A stretch of 64,000 bases of DNA. It comes from an uncultured Bacteroidales bacterium. GTDB lineage: Bacteria > Bacteroidota > Bacteroidia > Bacteroidales > ML635J-15. The notes under the pieces were generated by a model, which did no database searches, had not been told where the DNA came from, and saw nothing but the letters and a program-made list of their open reading frames with translations. Both the position numbers and the translations under genes were made by a program. Positions 48,297 through 59,100 of the stretch are shown here, piece by piece; position 1 is the first letter of the stretch, and every line of letters begins with the position of its first letter. The stretch covers positions 1-64,000 of the forward strand of contig CALJNE010000058.1 in NCBI GenBank assembly GCA_937982115.1, given 5' to 3'.

Positions 48297-48767
48297 ATGT
48301 ATTCAAAAGAAGAAGCCGCTAAAATAAGACGTGAATTCTGGATTGCTTTTGATCATTATTCCAGAAAATTCCTCGGGCCTACTCGAAAATGGATTCGTTA
48401 TAATACTAAAATAAAAGATTTATCTCTCAAGTTTGATGCAAACAGAAACTATGCTAAAGTTATTCTGGCTATCGAAAATAATAATGAAGACATTAGGTTC
48501 GACCGTTTTGTTTTTATTAAAAATTATGAAGCTGTTTTTGATGAATTCATTGACGATTCTTGGATTTGGGATGATGAATATACTTTAGATAACGGCAAAA
48601 AAATTTGTGCAATTTATAAACAATTAAATGGAGTAAATATTTACAGAAAATCTGATTGGACAACTATTTTTGAGTTTTTTGCCACCAACATGATTTTATT
48701 GGAAAAAGCTTTTGATGAAATAAAACCTTTACTCGAAGAATATATTAAAAACAATCTAAATCAATGA
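48297..48767 (+). CDS. DUF4268-domain protein
   Basis: 'REFWIAFDHYSRKFLGPTRKWIRYNTKIKDLSLKFDANRNYAKVILAIENN...' resembles stand-alone Bacteroidota DUF4268 proteins. Confidence 0.8.
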   Translation: MYSKEEAAKIRREFWIAFDHYSRKFLGPTRKWIRYNTKIKDLSLKFDANRNYAKVILAIENNNEDIRFDRFVFIKNYEAVFDEFIDDSWIWDDEYTLDNGKKICAIYKQLNGVNIYRKSDWTTIFEFFATNMILLEKAFDEIKPLLEEYIKNNLNQ

Positions 48768-50947
48768 ATATGAAAAAGTTAGTTATTGTATTTTTTACGT
48801 GCTTTATTGCAACCACAGTCTTTTTGTCAAACCCGGCATTTGCTCAAAAGCAAATCTATCTTGAAGACCTTTATAAAAAACCTTTATTCAGACCAAATCT
48901 GGTTTATGGAATTGCTTCAATGGACGATGGAATACACTACACAAATTTAAGCATGGCACGAAACGAAATTTATAAATATTCCTATTCTACCGGAGAAAAA
49001 GTAGAAACTGTCTTTTCGGCCAAAAAGTTTGAAATCAATAATTTTGATTGGATTTTTGATTATGAATTCTCATCCGACGAATCTAAACTTTTGTTTAGTA
49101 TTAATTACGAACCAATTTACAGACATTCATTTAAAGCGGAATATTATATTTACGATATTGCCACAAACTCAATAAATAAATTATCCGACAACGGGAAACA
49201 GCAACTTGCAAGTTTTTCACCTGATGGAAAATATGTTTCGTTTGTAAGGAATAATAATATTTTTATTAAAGATTTAGAATCAGGGATTGAAAAGCAACTC
49301 ACTTTTGATGGTGAAATAAATAAAATTATAAATGGTGCTCCGGATTGGGTTTACGAAGAAGAATTTAGTTACAATAAAGCTTATGACTGGTCCCCGGACA
49401 GTAAAAGAATCGCATTTCTAAAAACCGATGAAACAAATGTAAAAACATTTACACTTACAATCTGGGGGGAACTTTATCCTGAAATGTATGAATATAAATA
49501 TCCTAAAGCCGGCGAAGAAAACTCAAAAGTTTCTTTGCATATTATTGATATAGAAACCGGAAATACTTTAGTTGCAGATTTAGGCGACCTAAATGATAAA
49601 TATATTCCAAGATTAAAATTTACAAAAAACCCCGGCATTTTATCTGCTGTAAAAATAAACCGATTACAAAATTTGTATGAACTTTACTTTATTGATGTTT
49701 ATTCGGGAAATTCAAAAACTGTTCTGAGTCTAAATGATGAAAAGTATATTGAAATTAATGACGATTTAACATTTCTCGACAATGATAAAGGATTTATTCT
49801 TTCGCATGAAGCTGATGGTTACAAACATTTATATTATTATGATTTTAATGGAAAATTAATTAACCAAATAACTTCAGGAAAATGGGAAGTTACAGAATTT
49901 TACGGATTCGACGCTAATACTGAAACTCTGTATTTTCAAGCAGCAAAAAGCTCACCTCTACGTAGAGAAATTTATTCTGTTAAAATTGATGGAACAAATT
50001 TCCGAAAAATCTCCGAAAAAGAGGGAACAAACTCTGCAGAATTCAGTAAAAATTTTAAATACTTTATTAACACTTATAGCAATGCTAATACCCCTTATGT
50101 GATTAGTTTATATGATAATAACGGAAAATTAATTCGTGAAATTGAAAATAATTCTGTGTTAATTAAAAGAATAAAAGAAGAATATAAGTTTCAACCGAAA
50201 GAATTTTTCTCTTTCACTACAGAAGATGGCGTTCAGTTAAATGGATGGATGATTAAACCTAAAAAGTTAAAATCCAAAAATCCGGTATTTATGTATGTTT
50301 ACGGAGGCCCGGGTTCTCAAACAGTATTAGATTCCTGGGATCGTGATATGGCATGGTGGCAATTATTAGCACAAAACGGATATATCATAGTCTCAGTTGA
50401 TAACAGAGGAACAGGTGCCAGAGGTAAAGATTTTAGACAGATAACATATAGAGAACTTGGAAAATATGAAGTTTTAGACCAAATTCAGGCAGCTAAGTAT
50501 TTAAGCACTTTAAAATTTGTGGACTCAAAACGTATTGGAATTTTTGGATGGAGCTATGGTGGTTACATGTCAACTTTATGTATGACAATAGGAGCTGATT
50601 GGTTTAAGTTAGGTATTGCCGTTGCTCCGGTTACAAATTGGAGATATTATGATTCAATTTATACAGAAAGATATAACGGACTGCCTCAAGATAATCCTGA
50701 CGGATATGACAAGAACTCTCCAATTAATCATGTAAAGAAAATGAAAGGAAAATATCTACTAATTCATGGAACAGCTGATGATAATGTCCATCTTCAAAAT
50801 GCTATTGATTTAGTTGACAAACTTGTTGTATCCGATGTGGATTTTGAACACTTCTTTTATCCAAACAAAGATCATGGAATATATGGTGGAAATACACGAA
50901 ATCATCTTTATAGAAAAATGACAAATTTTATTTTAGAAAATTTATAA
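48764..50947 (+). CDS. S9-family prolyl oligopeptidase / dipeptidyl peptidase IV
   Basis: 'VDNRGTGARGKDFRQITYRELGKYEVLDQI', 'FGWSYGGYMS', 'HGTADDNVHLQNAIDL', 'DHGIYGGNTRNHLY'. Confidence 0.95.
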   Translation: MNMKKLVIVFFTCFIATTVFLSNPAFAQKQIYLEDLYKKPLFRPNLVYGIASMDDGIHYTNLSMARNEIYKYSYSTGEKVETVFSAKKFEINNFDWIFDYEFSSDESKLLFSINYEPIYRHSFKAEYYIYDIATNSINKLSDNGKQQLASFSPDGKYVSFVRNNNIFIKDLESGIEKQLTFDGEINKIINGAPDWVYEEEFSYNKAYDWSPDSKRIAFLKTDETNVKTFTLTIWGELYPEMYEYKYPKAGEENSKVSLHIIDIETGNTLVADLGDLNDKYIPRLKFTKNPGILSAVKINRLQNLYELYFIDVYSGNSKTVLSLNDEKYIEINDDLTFLDNDKGFILSHEADGYKHLYYYDFNGKLINQITSGKWEVTEFYGFDANTETLYFQAAKSSPLRREIYSVKIDGTNFRKISEKEGTNSAEFSKNFKYFINTYSNANTPYVISLYDNNGKLIREIENNSVLIKRIKEEYKFQPKEFFSFTTEDGVQLNGWMIKPKKLKSKNPVFMYVYGGPGSQTVLDSWDRDMAWWQLLAQNGYIIVSVDNRGTGARGKDFRQITYRELGKYEVLDQIQAAKYLSTLKFVDSKRIGIFGWSYGGYMSTLCMTIGADWFKLGIAVAPVTNWRYYDSIYTERYNGLPQDNPDGYDKNSPINHVKKMKGKYLLIHGTADDNVHLQNAIDLVDKLVVSDVDFEHFFYPNKDHGIYGGNTRNHLYRKMTNFILENL

Positions 50948-50996
50948 TTTTGCATAGTGTAACTTTAATTTATTTTAAATCCTTTTCTCGGTTTAC

Positions 50997-51028
50997 AAGG
51001 GCTGCCAAAATTGGTGGTCCTTTTTTTT
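50997..51028 (+). terminator. rho-independent terminator after DPP-IV gene
   Basis: AAGGGCTGCCA-aaat-TGGTGGTCCTT (with G-U pairs) followed by T-tract. Confidence 0.8.
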
Positions 51029-51311
51029 AACAAAATGCCTCATCACGAAATCTATTATTACATAGAGGCAGATGCACTCGAGCATTAAAGTACTATATTA
51101 AGCAACTCGGCATGTTATACAATCAATTTGTCGAATTGCTCACTATAATTCTTATCCAAGTGTTTTCGAAATGTCCATAATTATACCGGCATATCCTTTC
51201 TAAAAAACTGTAAAATTGATAAATTATAGATAGTACAGATAGTAACACAACTATTAGTAACACTAAAAATGTTCAAATTAGTAATTTTTTTTATACTGAT
51301 CTAAATTTAAT

Positions 51312-54110
51312 TTATCTAATCAACTGAACATGTCCCGAATAGGTATGGCCAGTATTGTAGTAATCTGTGAAAGTTACATACCAATAATAAACTCCATTTG
51401 GTAAATAAGGATCTCCTTTCATTCGAGAACCTCTGGTTCCATCCCAGGCTCCATCCCCGCACATATCACAGCCTGCATCGGGGTTATACGTATCGGTTGA
51501 GAACACCATCTCTCCAAACCTGTTATAAATCCGCATTTCAAAAGAATGACGATTAATTCCTTTTCCGCAGATTCTGAAACAATCATTCATACCATCTCCA
51601 TTTGGAGTGAAAGCCGTTGGTGCATAAACAGTATGTTCGTTGTTAACCAGGATTTTTCTCATTGTTGTATCTGTACAACCATATTCATTTTCTACAACTA
51701 AATAAACTTCATATTCACCTATATTCTTGTAATAATGACTCGGTGCCGGAAAATTAATTGTAGAATCTCCATCGCCATAATACCAAAAATAATACTTTAT
51801 ATCGGGAGCATCAACCGGTAAAGCTTGAAACTTAACTATCGGATTTAAAATTCCTACAATCTCAGGTTCTGCAATAAAATTTGCTGTTGGTTTTGGAAAT
51901 ATTTTTATATTATTTTGTTTTGTTACAGTGTTTGTACAACCGTACATATCAGTTACCTGTAAACTTACAGTGAATACACCACTCTCCGAATAAGCATGTA
52001 TTGGATTCTTTATGTTTGCAAAATGCTTATCCCCAAAAGCCCATAAATAATTATTATTTGGGATTGTATCTAAACTCGTAAAACTAACAGATACTCCCGG
52101 ACAAACGGAATCTGCTCCCACTGTAAACTCAGCATAAGGTACAGGTTGAACGTAAATCATTATCGAATCGGTAACTGCCGGGGTTTCGCAATCATCGTCA
52201 ACCGTAAAAATTAGATTTGTGGTTTCGGTCGGATAAAATGTAAACGGATTTGCAATAATTTCTCCTTGATTGGTCAAAATTGTGTAAGGACCGCCATTTC
52301 CTCCACTTATATCTAATTCAATGTAAAGTCCTTTTCCTGGGCAAACATGGTTTACACTATTAGTAATATGATTTATGCTTATTGGTGGCAAAACATTAAC
52401 TGTAACTCCTGAACTTTGAGCTGTACAACCATTATTATCTGTTACAGTCAAACGATAATTAGTTGTATTCGAAGGACTTGTATTAAACATGTGAGTAAAT
52501 TGTTCCTCGCCGTTATCTCCTAACCAATAGAACTGATAAGGCTGAGTTCCGCCGGCAGCCTGAGCAATTACGGTAGCAGTACCTTCTAAACAAATTGTAG
52601 GATTGTATAGTGGTAAAATTCTTAATTGTTGGGGAGCTGTTATTGTTGAAGAACCATAAACTCTACAATTATTTGCATCACTAACTGTTAAATAATATGT
52701 TCCCGGAGCAACAGTAACTTGATTAGTATTGTTATTGTTTGACCAAATATAATTATATGGCGGGGTTCCACCAACAACAATTGCAGAAATTCTTCCATCA
52801 TTACTGTTGTGGCATTTTGCATTTTGATTTTCTAAACTTAAAATCAAAGGATTTGGTTGAGTAATTACAAACATAGTATCTACTCTACATCCTACTCTGT
52901 CGGTAACTGTAACTGTATATAATCCTGAACACAAATTATTCAAAGCAGGACCATTGACTGCCCAACTATAATTATATGGAAGTAATCCTCCTGTTACTTC
53001 TAATCTTGCAGTACCATCACATTCTCCATGACATTTTACATTGCTAACCGTCAAGCTCAACGACATAACCGGACTAACAGTAACACTAGAAGAAGCAGTA
53101 TTAGAAACACATCCATTAGCATCAACAACATAAACATTATAAGAGACATCATTATGTGGCGTAATATTAAATGTATTTGGTCCGTGATTAAAACCGGTAC
53201 CATCACCATTATCCCAGTAAAAAGTATATGGTGCGGTTCCTCCCATTTCTTGAGCATAAATATTAATTGACTGATTTTCGCATATCGTATAATCTCCTGA
53301 AGTTACTACCTGTAACAAGTTTGGTTGAGTGATGTTAAAAAAATGAAACAAAGAACAGCCATTTGCATCGTAAATGGTTACAGTATATTGACCAGCTGCA
53401 ATATTATTATGTTCTGCCATATTAAACCCATCACTCCACACGTATGAATATGGAGGAGTACCACCTGAAGGACTAACCACTGCTGCTCCTGTTAAGGTAT
53501 TGTAACAAGTAACATTTGTATAGCTGCTTGTATAAGTCAATTCTGTCGGTTGATTAATACTGAAAGTAGTGTGATAGGTACATCCGTTATGATCAGTTAC
53601 TGTAACTGAATAATCTCCAATACAAATATTCGTTAATACATTTGTTGAAGAACCCCAAGAATAACTATATGGCGGAGTCCCTCCAAACGGAATAATAGTC
53701 GCTTTCCCTCTACAAGACTGGTAACATGGGTCATCTTCTATAATTAAATTTGCATCTATGGGTGTAGGCACGGATATATCCTGACTAAAAGTGCTGCTCT
53801 GAGCTCCTTCTGTTACTGTACAAGAAATAGTATGAATTCCGGGAGTAGGAAAATTGATTATATAAGGACCTTGACCTGAACCGCTTATTATTGTAGCATT
53901 ATCAAAATCCCAATTAAAAACGGCAACTGCCGCATTTACATTACCGTTAAAAGTAACTGTTATATTACTGTATGAACATGCAGGAATACTCACCGTAAAA
54001 GATGAAACCGGAGTTTGAGCTTGCATTAACTCGAAAGAAAAAAGAATAATAAAAATTAACCCAATTTTTATTTTAAACATAATGTTTATAGATTTTTTCA
54101 TAAGACGCAA
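51312..54110 (-). CDS. SprB-repeat/PKD secreted protein with CHU_C (T9SS type B) C-terminus
   Basis: 'GGTPPYSYSWGSS...', 'WAFGDKHFANIKNPIHAYSESGVFTVSLQVTDMYGC', 'APTAFTPNGDGMNDCFRICGKGINRHSFEMRIYNRFGEMVFSTD'. Confidence 0.9.
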   Translation of the reverse strand: MRLMKKSINIMFKIKIGLIFIILFSFELMQAQTPVSSFTVSIPACSYSNITVTFNGNVNAAVAVFNWDFDNATIISGSGQGPYIINFPTPGIHTISCTVTEGAQSSTFSQDISVPTPIDANLIIEDDPCYQSCRGKATIIPFGGTPPYSYSWGSSTNVLTNICIGDYSVTVTDHNGCTYHTTFSINQPTELTYTSSYTNVTCYNTLTGAAVVSPSGGTPPYSYVWSDGFNMAEHNNIAAGQYTVTIYDANGCSLFHFFNITQPNLLQVVTSGDYTICENQSINIYAQEMGGTAPYTFYWDNGDGTGFNHGPNTFNITPHNDVSYNVYVVDANGCVSNTASSSVTVSPVMSLSLTVSNVKCHGECDGTARLEVTGGLLPYNYSWAVNGPALNNLCSGLYTVTVTDRVGCRVDTMFVITQPNPLILSLENQNAKCHNSNDGRISAIVVGGTPPYNYIWSNNNNTNQVTVAPGTYYLTVSDANNCRVYGSSTITAPQQLRILPLYNPTICLEGTATVIAQAAGGTQPYQFYWLGDNGEEQFTHMFNTSPSNTTNYRLTVTDNNGCTAQSSGVTVNVLPPISINHITNSVNHVCPGKGLYIELDISGGNGGPYTILTNQGEIIANPFTFYPTETTNLIFTVDDDCETPAVTDSIMIYVQPVPYAEFTVGADSVCPGVSVSFTSLDTIPNNNYLWAFGDKHFANIKNPIHAYSESGVFTVSLQVTDMYGCTNTVTKQNNIKIFPKPTANFIAEPEIVGILNPIVKFQALPVDAPDIKYYFWYYGDGDSTINFPAPSHYYKNIGEYEVYLVVENEYGCTDTTMRKILVNNEHTVYAPTAFTPNGDGMNDCFRICGKGINRHSFEMRIYNRFGEMVFSTDTYNPDAGCDMCGDGAWDGTRGSRMKGDPYLPNGVYYWYVTFTDYYNTGHTYSGHVQLIR

Positions 54111-54296
54111 AAAAAGATTTTTAGTTGACTATTTTTTCATTTTTTTGTAAGTTACTTAAATGCCTTAACAAAAATATTAAAAATAATACTACAGCAAATC
54201 ACTAAAATTAACTTTTATACTTTATCGAATCTTTTAACATATATGATGCTAAAACATAGATAAACAATAGAATTTTCTATTATTATAGATTTTTAC

Positions 54297-54326
54297 AAAA
54301 AAATCCTCAAGAATGAGGATTTTTTA
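54297..54326 (-). terminator. rho-independent terminator
   Basis: AAATCCTCA-agaa-TGAGGATTTTTT just 3' of the 54342-59051 gene. Confidence 0.85.
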
Positions 54327-54341
54327 AATTTGTTATAAATA

Positions 54342-57300
54342 TCACCTTATCAATTGAACATGTCCAGAATAAGTATGCCCAATATTATAATAATCGGTAA
54401 AAGTTACGTACCAATAATATACTCCATTTGGTAAATAAGTATCTCCTTTCATTCGAGAACCTCTGGTTCCATCCCAGGCTCCATCACCACAAGTATCGCA
54501 ACCTGAATCTGGATTGAAAACATCAGTGGAAAATACTAGTTCGCCCCAACGATTGTAAATCTTCATATCAAATGAATGACGATTAATTCCTTTTCCGCAA
54601 ATTCTGAAACAATCATTCATCCCGTCTCCGTTGGGAGTGAAAGCTGTAGGAGCATATACCGTATGTTGATCATTAACCTGAATTTTTCTCATGGCAGTAT
54701 CTCGACATCCTTGTTCATTTTCAACGACCAGAGTAACTTCATATTCGCCAATATTCCTGAAATAATGTACCGGTTCTTTGAAGTTTATTGTAGAATCTCC
54801 ATCCCCGTAATACCAGAAATAATAATTTATTTTGTCATTTTCTCCAGGTAAAGCTTTAAATTTAATCATTGGATTCAGAATTCCAACAACTTCCGGAGTA
54901 GCAATAAAATTAGCATAAGGTCTCGGATAAATATTCACAAATGAATTTTTAGTCAAACTGTTTTTACAGCCGTACATATCAGTTACTTCAAGACTAACAT
55001 TATATGTTCCTCCTTGAGAATACGCATGATAAGGATTTTTTACAAAAGCGAACTTATTGTCTCCAAAATTCCACCGATACGTGTAATGAGAAACTGTATC
55101 TAAAGCACGGAAAGAAAGCGGAATACCAGGACATGTTTCGAGAGGTTCAACAATAAAATCCACATAAGGATATGGTTCAACGTAAATCATTATAGAATCA
55201 ACTGCAGCCGGAGTTTCACAATCGTCATCTACTGTCAGGATTAAATTTGTTGTTTCTGTTGGATAATAGATGAAAGGATTAGCTATGATTTCACCGAGAT
55301 GATTAACTATTGTGTATGGTCCTCCGTTACCTCCTGAAATATCAAGCTCTATGTAAACACCTTTACCTTCGCAAACATGATTAACACTATTGTTTACATT
55401 TGAAATTGTAATGGGAGGTAGAACATTAACTGTTACTCCGCTACTAAGAGCAGTACATCCATTGTTATCGGTAACTGTTAAAAGATAATTAGTAGTATTT
55501 TGAGGGCTGGTATTAAACATGTGAACAAATTGTTCTTCTCCGTTATCTCCCAACCAATAAAACTGGTAGGGTTGAGTACCGCCGGCAGCCTGCGCAATGA
55601 CTGTTGCTGTTCCACCCAAACAAATTGTCGGATTATATAGGGGTAAAATCCTTAATTGTTGAGGAGCAGAAATTATGGAGCTACCATAAACTCTACAATT
55701 ATTAGCATCGGCGACTGTTAAAAAATAGTTACCAGGAGCTACTGTTATCTGATTTGATTGAGCATTATTCGACCAAATATAATGGTATGGGGGTGTACCT
55801 CCTGTTAATAAAGCTGAAATAGTTCCGTCATTTGAGTTATGGCATTTGGCATTGCTTGATTGCAAATTAAGGTTCAATGCCGTTGGTTGAGTTACAATAA
55901 ACATTGTATCAGCTCTACAGCCAATTCTATCGGTTACTGTTACAGTATAAAGTCCTGCACAAAGATTGTTAAGATTTGGACCGCTAGCTGCCCAACTAAA
56001 ACTAAAAGGCTGCAAACCTCCATTTATCTGAAGATAAGCCGAGCCATCACAGGATTCATAACATTTAGCGTTATTTACAGTCAGATTCACAGACATTTCG
56101 GGGCTTACGATAATCTCGCTAACAGCTTGATTACTTACGCAACCATTACCATCAACAACATAAACAGTGTAAGTTATATCATTGTGCGGAACAGTAATAA
56201 ATGTTTGAGGACCGGAATTAAAACCGGTACCATCTCCATTATCCCAATAATAAGTATAAGGTGGTGTGCCACCCATTTCCTGCGCAACAATATTAACTGA
56301 TTGATTCTCACAAATTGCATAATTTCCTGATGTGGCAACTTGAAGAAGATTTGGTTGTGTAATATTAAACATGTGGAAAAGACTGCATCCGTTTGCATCA
56401 GAAATCGTAACCGTATATTGACCTGCTCCTATTCCCGTATGATCTGCCATATTAAATCCATCACTCCATAAATAATAGTATGGTGGAGTACCTCCGGCAG
56501 CAGCTACATGAGCCGATCCTGTTAGAGTGTTGTAACACAGCACATTACTTGAACTTGATGTGAATGTTAATGGTGGTGGTTGATTTATTGTAAATGAAGT
56601 TTGATAAGTACAACTGTTATGATCTGTTACTATTACAGAATAGTCTCCTACGCAAAGATTAATCATAACATTTGAAGAGGACCCCCATGTATAACTGTAT
56701 GGAGGTGTACCTCCAACTGGGAACACAGTAGCTCTACCTCTACAAGATTCAAAACAAGGGTCATCTTCAATTTGTAGATTTGCGACAACAGGTGTAGGGA
56801 CAAAAATCTCCAGAGTGTAAGTATCTGATAATAATTCCTCAGTTACAGTACAAGAAATAGTATGATAACCTGGTGTAGGGAAATTAATTACATAAGGTCC
56901 TTGTCCCTCTCCGCTGATTACATTGGCATTATCAAAATTCCAATTAAAAATAGCAAGTCCCGGCACAATATCTCCTGTAAAAACAATATTTATATTGTCT
57001 CCAAAGCATAAAGGAGTGGATGCTGTAAATTCGGAAACCGGAATATGATAAAAATAAACATTTATTTGATCAGAAGAAACACAGTTTGGAGGCAGGCTGG
57101 TTTCTGTCCATTGGAAAGTATAAGTACCCACATTGCTTACAAAAACTGAAGCATTTGCACTTGTTGGATTTAAGATATTTGCAGTTCCAGGTCCCGAAAC
57201 AAATGACCACACTCCTGTATTTCCGGGAGCAGGGTAAGCTACTAGATTAGTATTTAACTGAGATACCGAAAAATCCGGTCCCAAATTAACCACAGGAGGC

Positions 57301-59051
57301 TGTATTACTAGAACAGTTGTTTGAAGTGTAATAGTATCACAAGGATAAATAACCTGAACCCAGTATGTTGTAGTTTGGGTTGGCGTTACTTGGATGGAAT
57401 TAACATTCGTTTCTCCTGTACTCCATACTGTTTGAACATGTTGAGGATTTGCTGTGTTTAATTGCAAAGTTAGGGTAGCAGGATCTCCTGTACATACAGG
57501 TGAGTTATTTGTTAAAACAGGGTTGATAGAAAAAGCATCTGTTATAGTAATAATGTGTTCGGTTATACCTGCAGAACAAGGACAACCATTTTCAAAAGTA
57601 AGAATAATTGTTCTGTCACCTGTCGGATAACCAAGATCATAAGCATCAAAATAAACAATAATATTCTGTTGACCAGCTGGAATAACTAAATTTGTCGGAA
57701 TTGGGGAATAATCTACACCTGGAACAGCAGTCCCTGAAATAGATATTTCTATAGGAACAGGCTGATTTATTGGTGTAGCATCAGTTCTGCTAAAAACAAT
57801 GTAATTAGAACAACCTCTCATAACCGAAACTGCAGGAGACCATGAGTTGAAACTCTGTACGGTATAGTTTTCTCCCGAAACAAATGAAGCTGCTTTTAAA
57901 AACACAGCAGAATCATAAATTCCATCAGCAACATCAGCAATTGCAAGCTTTATATTATAAGTGGCACATGGAGTTACAGGTTTGGTGGCAGTTAATGTAA
58001 CAGTCATACCGTCATACTGAATGTTAGCACTACCTTGATTATTTATATAATATTGACTATTTACTAAATGATTGACATTATTTATGGTAACAGGAGTATT
58101 GGTTCCGGGTAGTAATGCAATATTTACATTATTATAATTTTCTGGACCCCCTGATAGCAAAAAAGCAAAAACATCATTATAACTGGAATTTGCGAATTCA
58201 GGATATTCTTCACTTGCAAATACATACTGAAATTCTAAAATATTTGATGCAGGAACAAAATTAAAAGAAAGAATGGCTGCATCATAAGTAGTGCCATTTG
58301 AAATATTATTCAAAATAGAACTTCCAGGTTGACCAAGATTTGTGCCTGAAGAACCTGAATTATTCGGTCCAACTGCATTTGCAACATTTCCTGTAGACAT
58401 AATTACGCCATCCGCAAAATTTAATCCGGGAATTCCATTATAAAAGTAGCCGATTGCACTACTATGGCCGGTATATTGTATATTATTAGCAGTTAAACAT
58501 CCCGTTATCAATACGTCTTGCACCAACTGTTGTACATTATACTGAGTTGTACTAACGGCTAAAACTTTATGAAAACCTTCCATTTCTTGAGAAAAAACAC
58601 ATAAACCCACACTTCCCTGATCGGGATCGCCTAATTTCCAGAATCTTGCCAGAATTTCCTGCCCGGCTAACTCATAACTCGGATTTAATGTTAAGAATCC
58701 TTGAGTACTGCGAAAGACATCACATTTTATTTCGTGATATTCACCATCTTGGAATTTATAAAAAGCCAAACCAAATAAAGTTTCTTCAGGGAAATTCATC
58801 CTCACTGTTGCCCATCCACTTTCAGATACAACAAACTTAAAATATGAACTTGCACCGGGATACATCCTGTAACATCTCGGAATTTCAAGATCATTCCCTT
58901 GAGTATGATCAAATAAATATTCTACATTTTCGCAAAATTCATTTACATTAACCAATGTAGCTGATTCGTAATTACTGCTTAATTGCTGTTGTGAATATAG
59001 ATTATATCCTATAAATGTAATTATAATGAATAAAACAGATTGTGTTCTCAT
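54342..59051 (-). CDS. choice-of-anchor-L-like N-terminus plus SprB/PKD repeats and CHU_C C-terminus (paralog of 51312-54110)
   Basis: 1569 aa; 'GLNFADGVIMSTGNVANAVGPNNSGSSGTNLGQPG...FNFVPASNILEFQYVFASEEYPEF'; C-terminal ~900 aa collinear with the 51312 protein. Confidence 0.92.
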   Translation of the reverse strand: MRTQSVLFIIITFIGYNLYSQQQLSSNYESATLVNVNEFCENVEYLFDHTQGNDLEIPRCYRMYPGASSYFKFVVSESGWATVRMNFPEETLFGLAFYKFQDGEYHEIKCDVFRSTQGFLTLNPSYELAGQEILARFWKLGDPDQGSVGLCVFSQEMEGFHKVLAVSTTQYNVQQLVQDVLITGCLTANNIQYTGHSSAIGYFYNGIPGLNFADGVIMSTGNVANAVGPNNSGSSGTNLGQPGSSILNNISNGTTYDAAILSFNFVPASNILEFQYVFASEEYPEFANSSYNDVFAFLLSGGPENYNNVNIALLPGTNTPVTINNVNHLVNSQYYINNQGSANIQYDGMTVTLTATKPVTPCATYNIKLAIADVADGIYDSAVFLKAASFVSGENYTVQSFNSWSPAVSVMRGCSNYIVFSRTDATPINQPVPIEISISGTAVPGVDYSPIPTNLVIPAGQQNIIVYFDAYDLGYPTGDRTIILTFENGCPCSAGITEHIITITDAFSINPVLTNNSPVCTGDPATLTLQLNTANPQHVQTVWSTGETNVNSIQVTPTQTTTYWVQVIYPCDTITLQTTVLVIQPPVVNLGPDFSVSQLNTNLVAYPAPGNTGVWSFVSGPGTANILNPTSANASVFVSNVGTYTFQWTETSLPPNCVSSDQINVYFYHIPVSEFTASTPLCFGDNINIVFTGDIVPGLAIFNWNFDNANVISGEGQGPYVINFPTPGYHTISCTVTEELLSDTYTLEIFVPTPVVANLQIEDDPCFESCRGRATVFPVGGTPPYSYTWGSSSNVMINLCVGDYSVIVTDHNSCTYQTSFTINQPPPLTFTSSSSNVLCYNTLTGSAHVAAAGGTPPYYYLWSDGFNMADHTGIGAGQYTVTISDANGCSLFHMFNITQPNLLQVATSGNYAICENQSVNIVAQEMGGTPPYTYYWDNGDGTGFNSGPQTFITVPHNDITYTVYVVDGNGCVSNQAVSEIIVSPEMSVNLTVNNAKCYESCDGSAYLQINGGLQPFSFSWAASGPNLNNLCAGLYTVTVTDRIGCRADTMFIVTQPTALNLNLQSSNAKCHNSNDGTISALLTGGTPPYHYIWSNNAQSNQITVAPGNYFLTVADANNCRVYGSSIISAPQQLRILPLYNPTICLGGTATVIAQAAGGTQPYQFYWLGDNGEEQFVHMFNTSPQNTTNYLLTVTDNNGCTALSSGVTVNVLPPITISNVNNSVNHVCEGKGVYIELDISGGNGGPYTIVNHLGEIIANPFIYYPTETTNLILTVDDDCETPAAVDSIMIYVEPYPYVDFIVEPLETCPGIPLSFRALDTVSHYTYRWNFGDNKFAFVKNPYHAYSQGGTYNVSLEVTDMYGCKNSLTKNSFVNIYPRPYANFIATPEVVGILNPMIKFKALPGENDKINYYFWYYGDGDSTINFKEPVHYFRNIGEYEVTLVVENEQGCRDTAMRKIQVNDQHTVYAPTAFTPNGDGMNDCFRICGKGINRHSFDMKIYNRWGELVFSTDVFNPDSGCDTCGDGAWDGTRGSRMKGDTYLPNGVYYWYVTFTDYYNIGHTYSGHVQLIR

Positions 59052-59100
59052 AATATCATTTTAATTTTTAATTTATAAAACATCTTAATAACGACAAAAC

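Noticed and set aside
48297-48767. DUF4268 as a possible restriction/defence gene
   Set aside because: Stand-alone short form, no methylase, nuclease or other defence neighbours; occurs as an ordinary Bacteroidota gene.
55860-56300. 146-aa plus ORF antisense to the choice-of-anchor-L adhesin (and similar ones at 53028, 54576)
   Set aside because: Antisense shadow ORFs over repetitive coding sequence.
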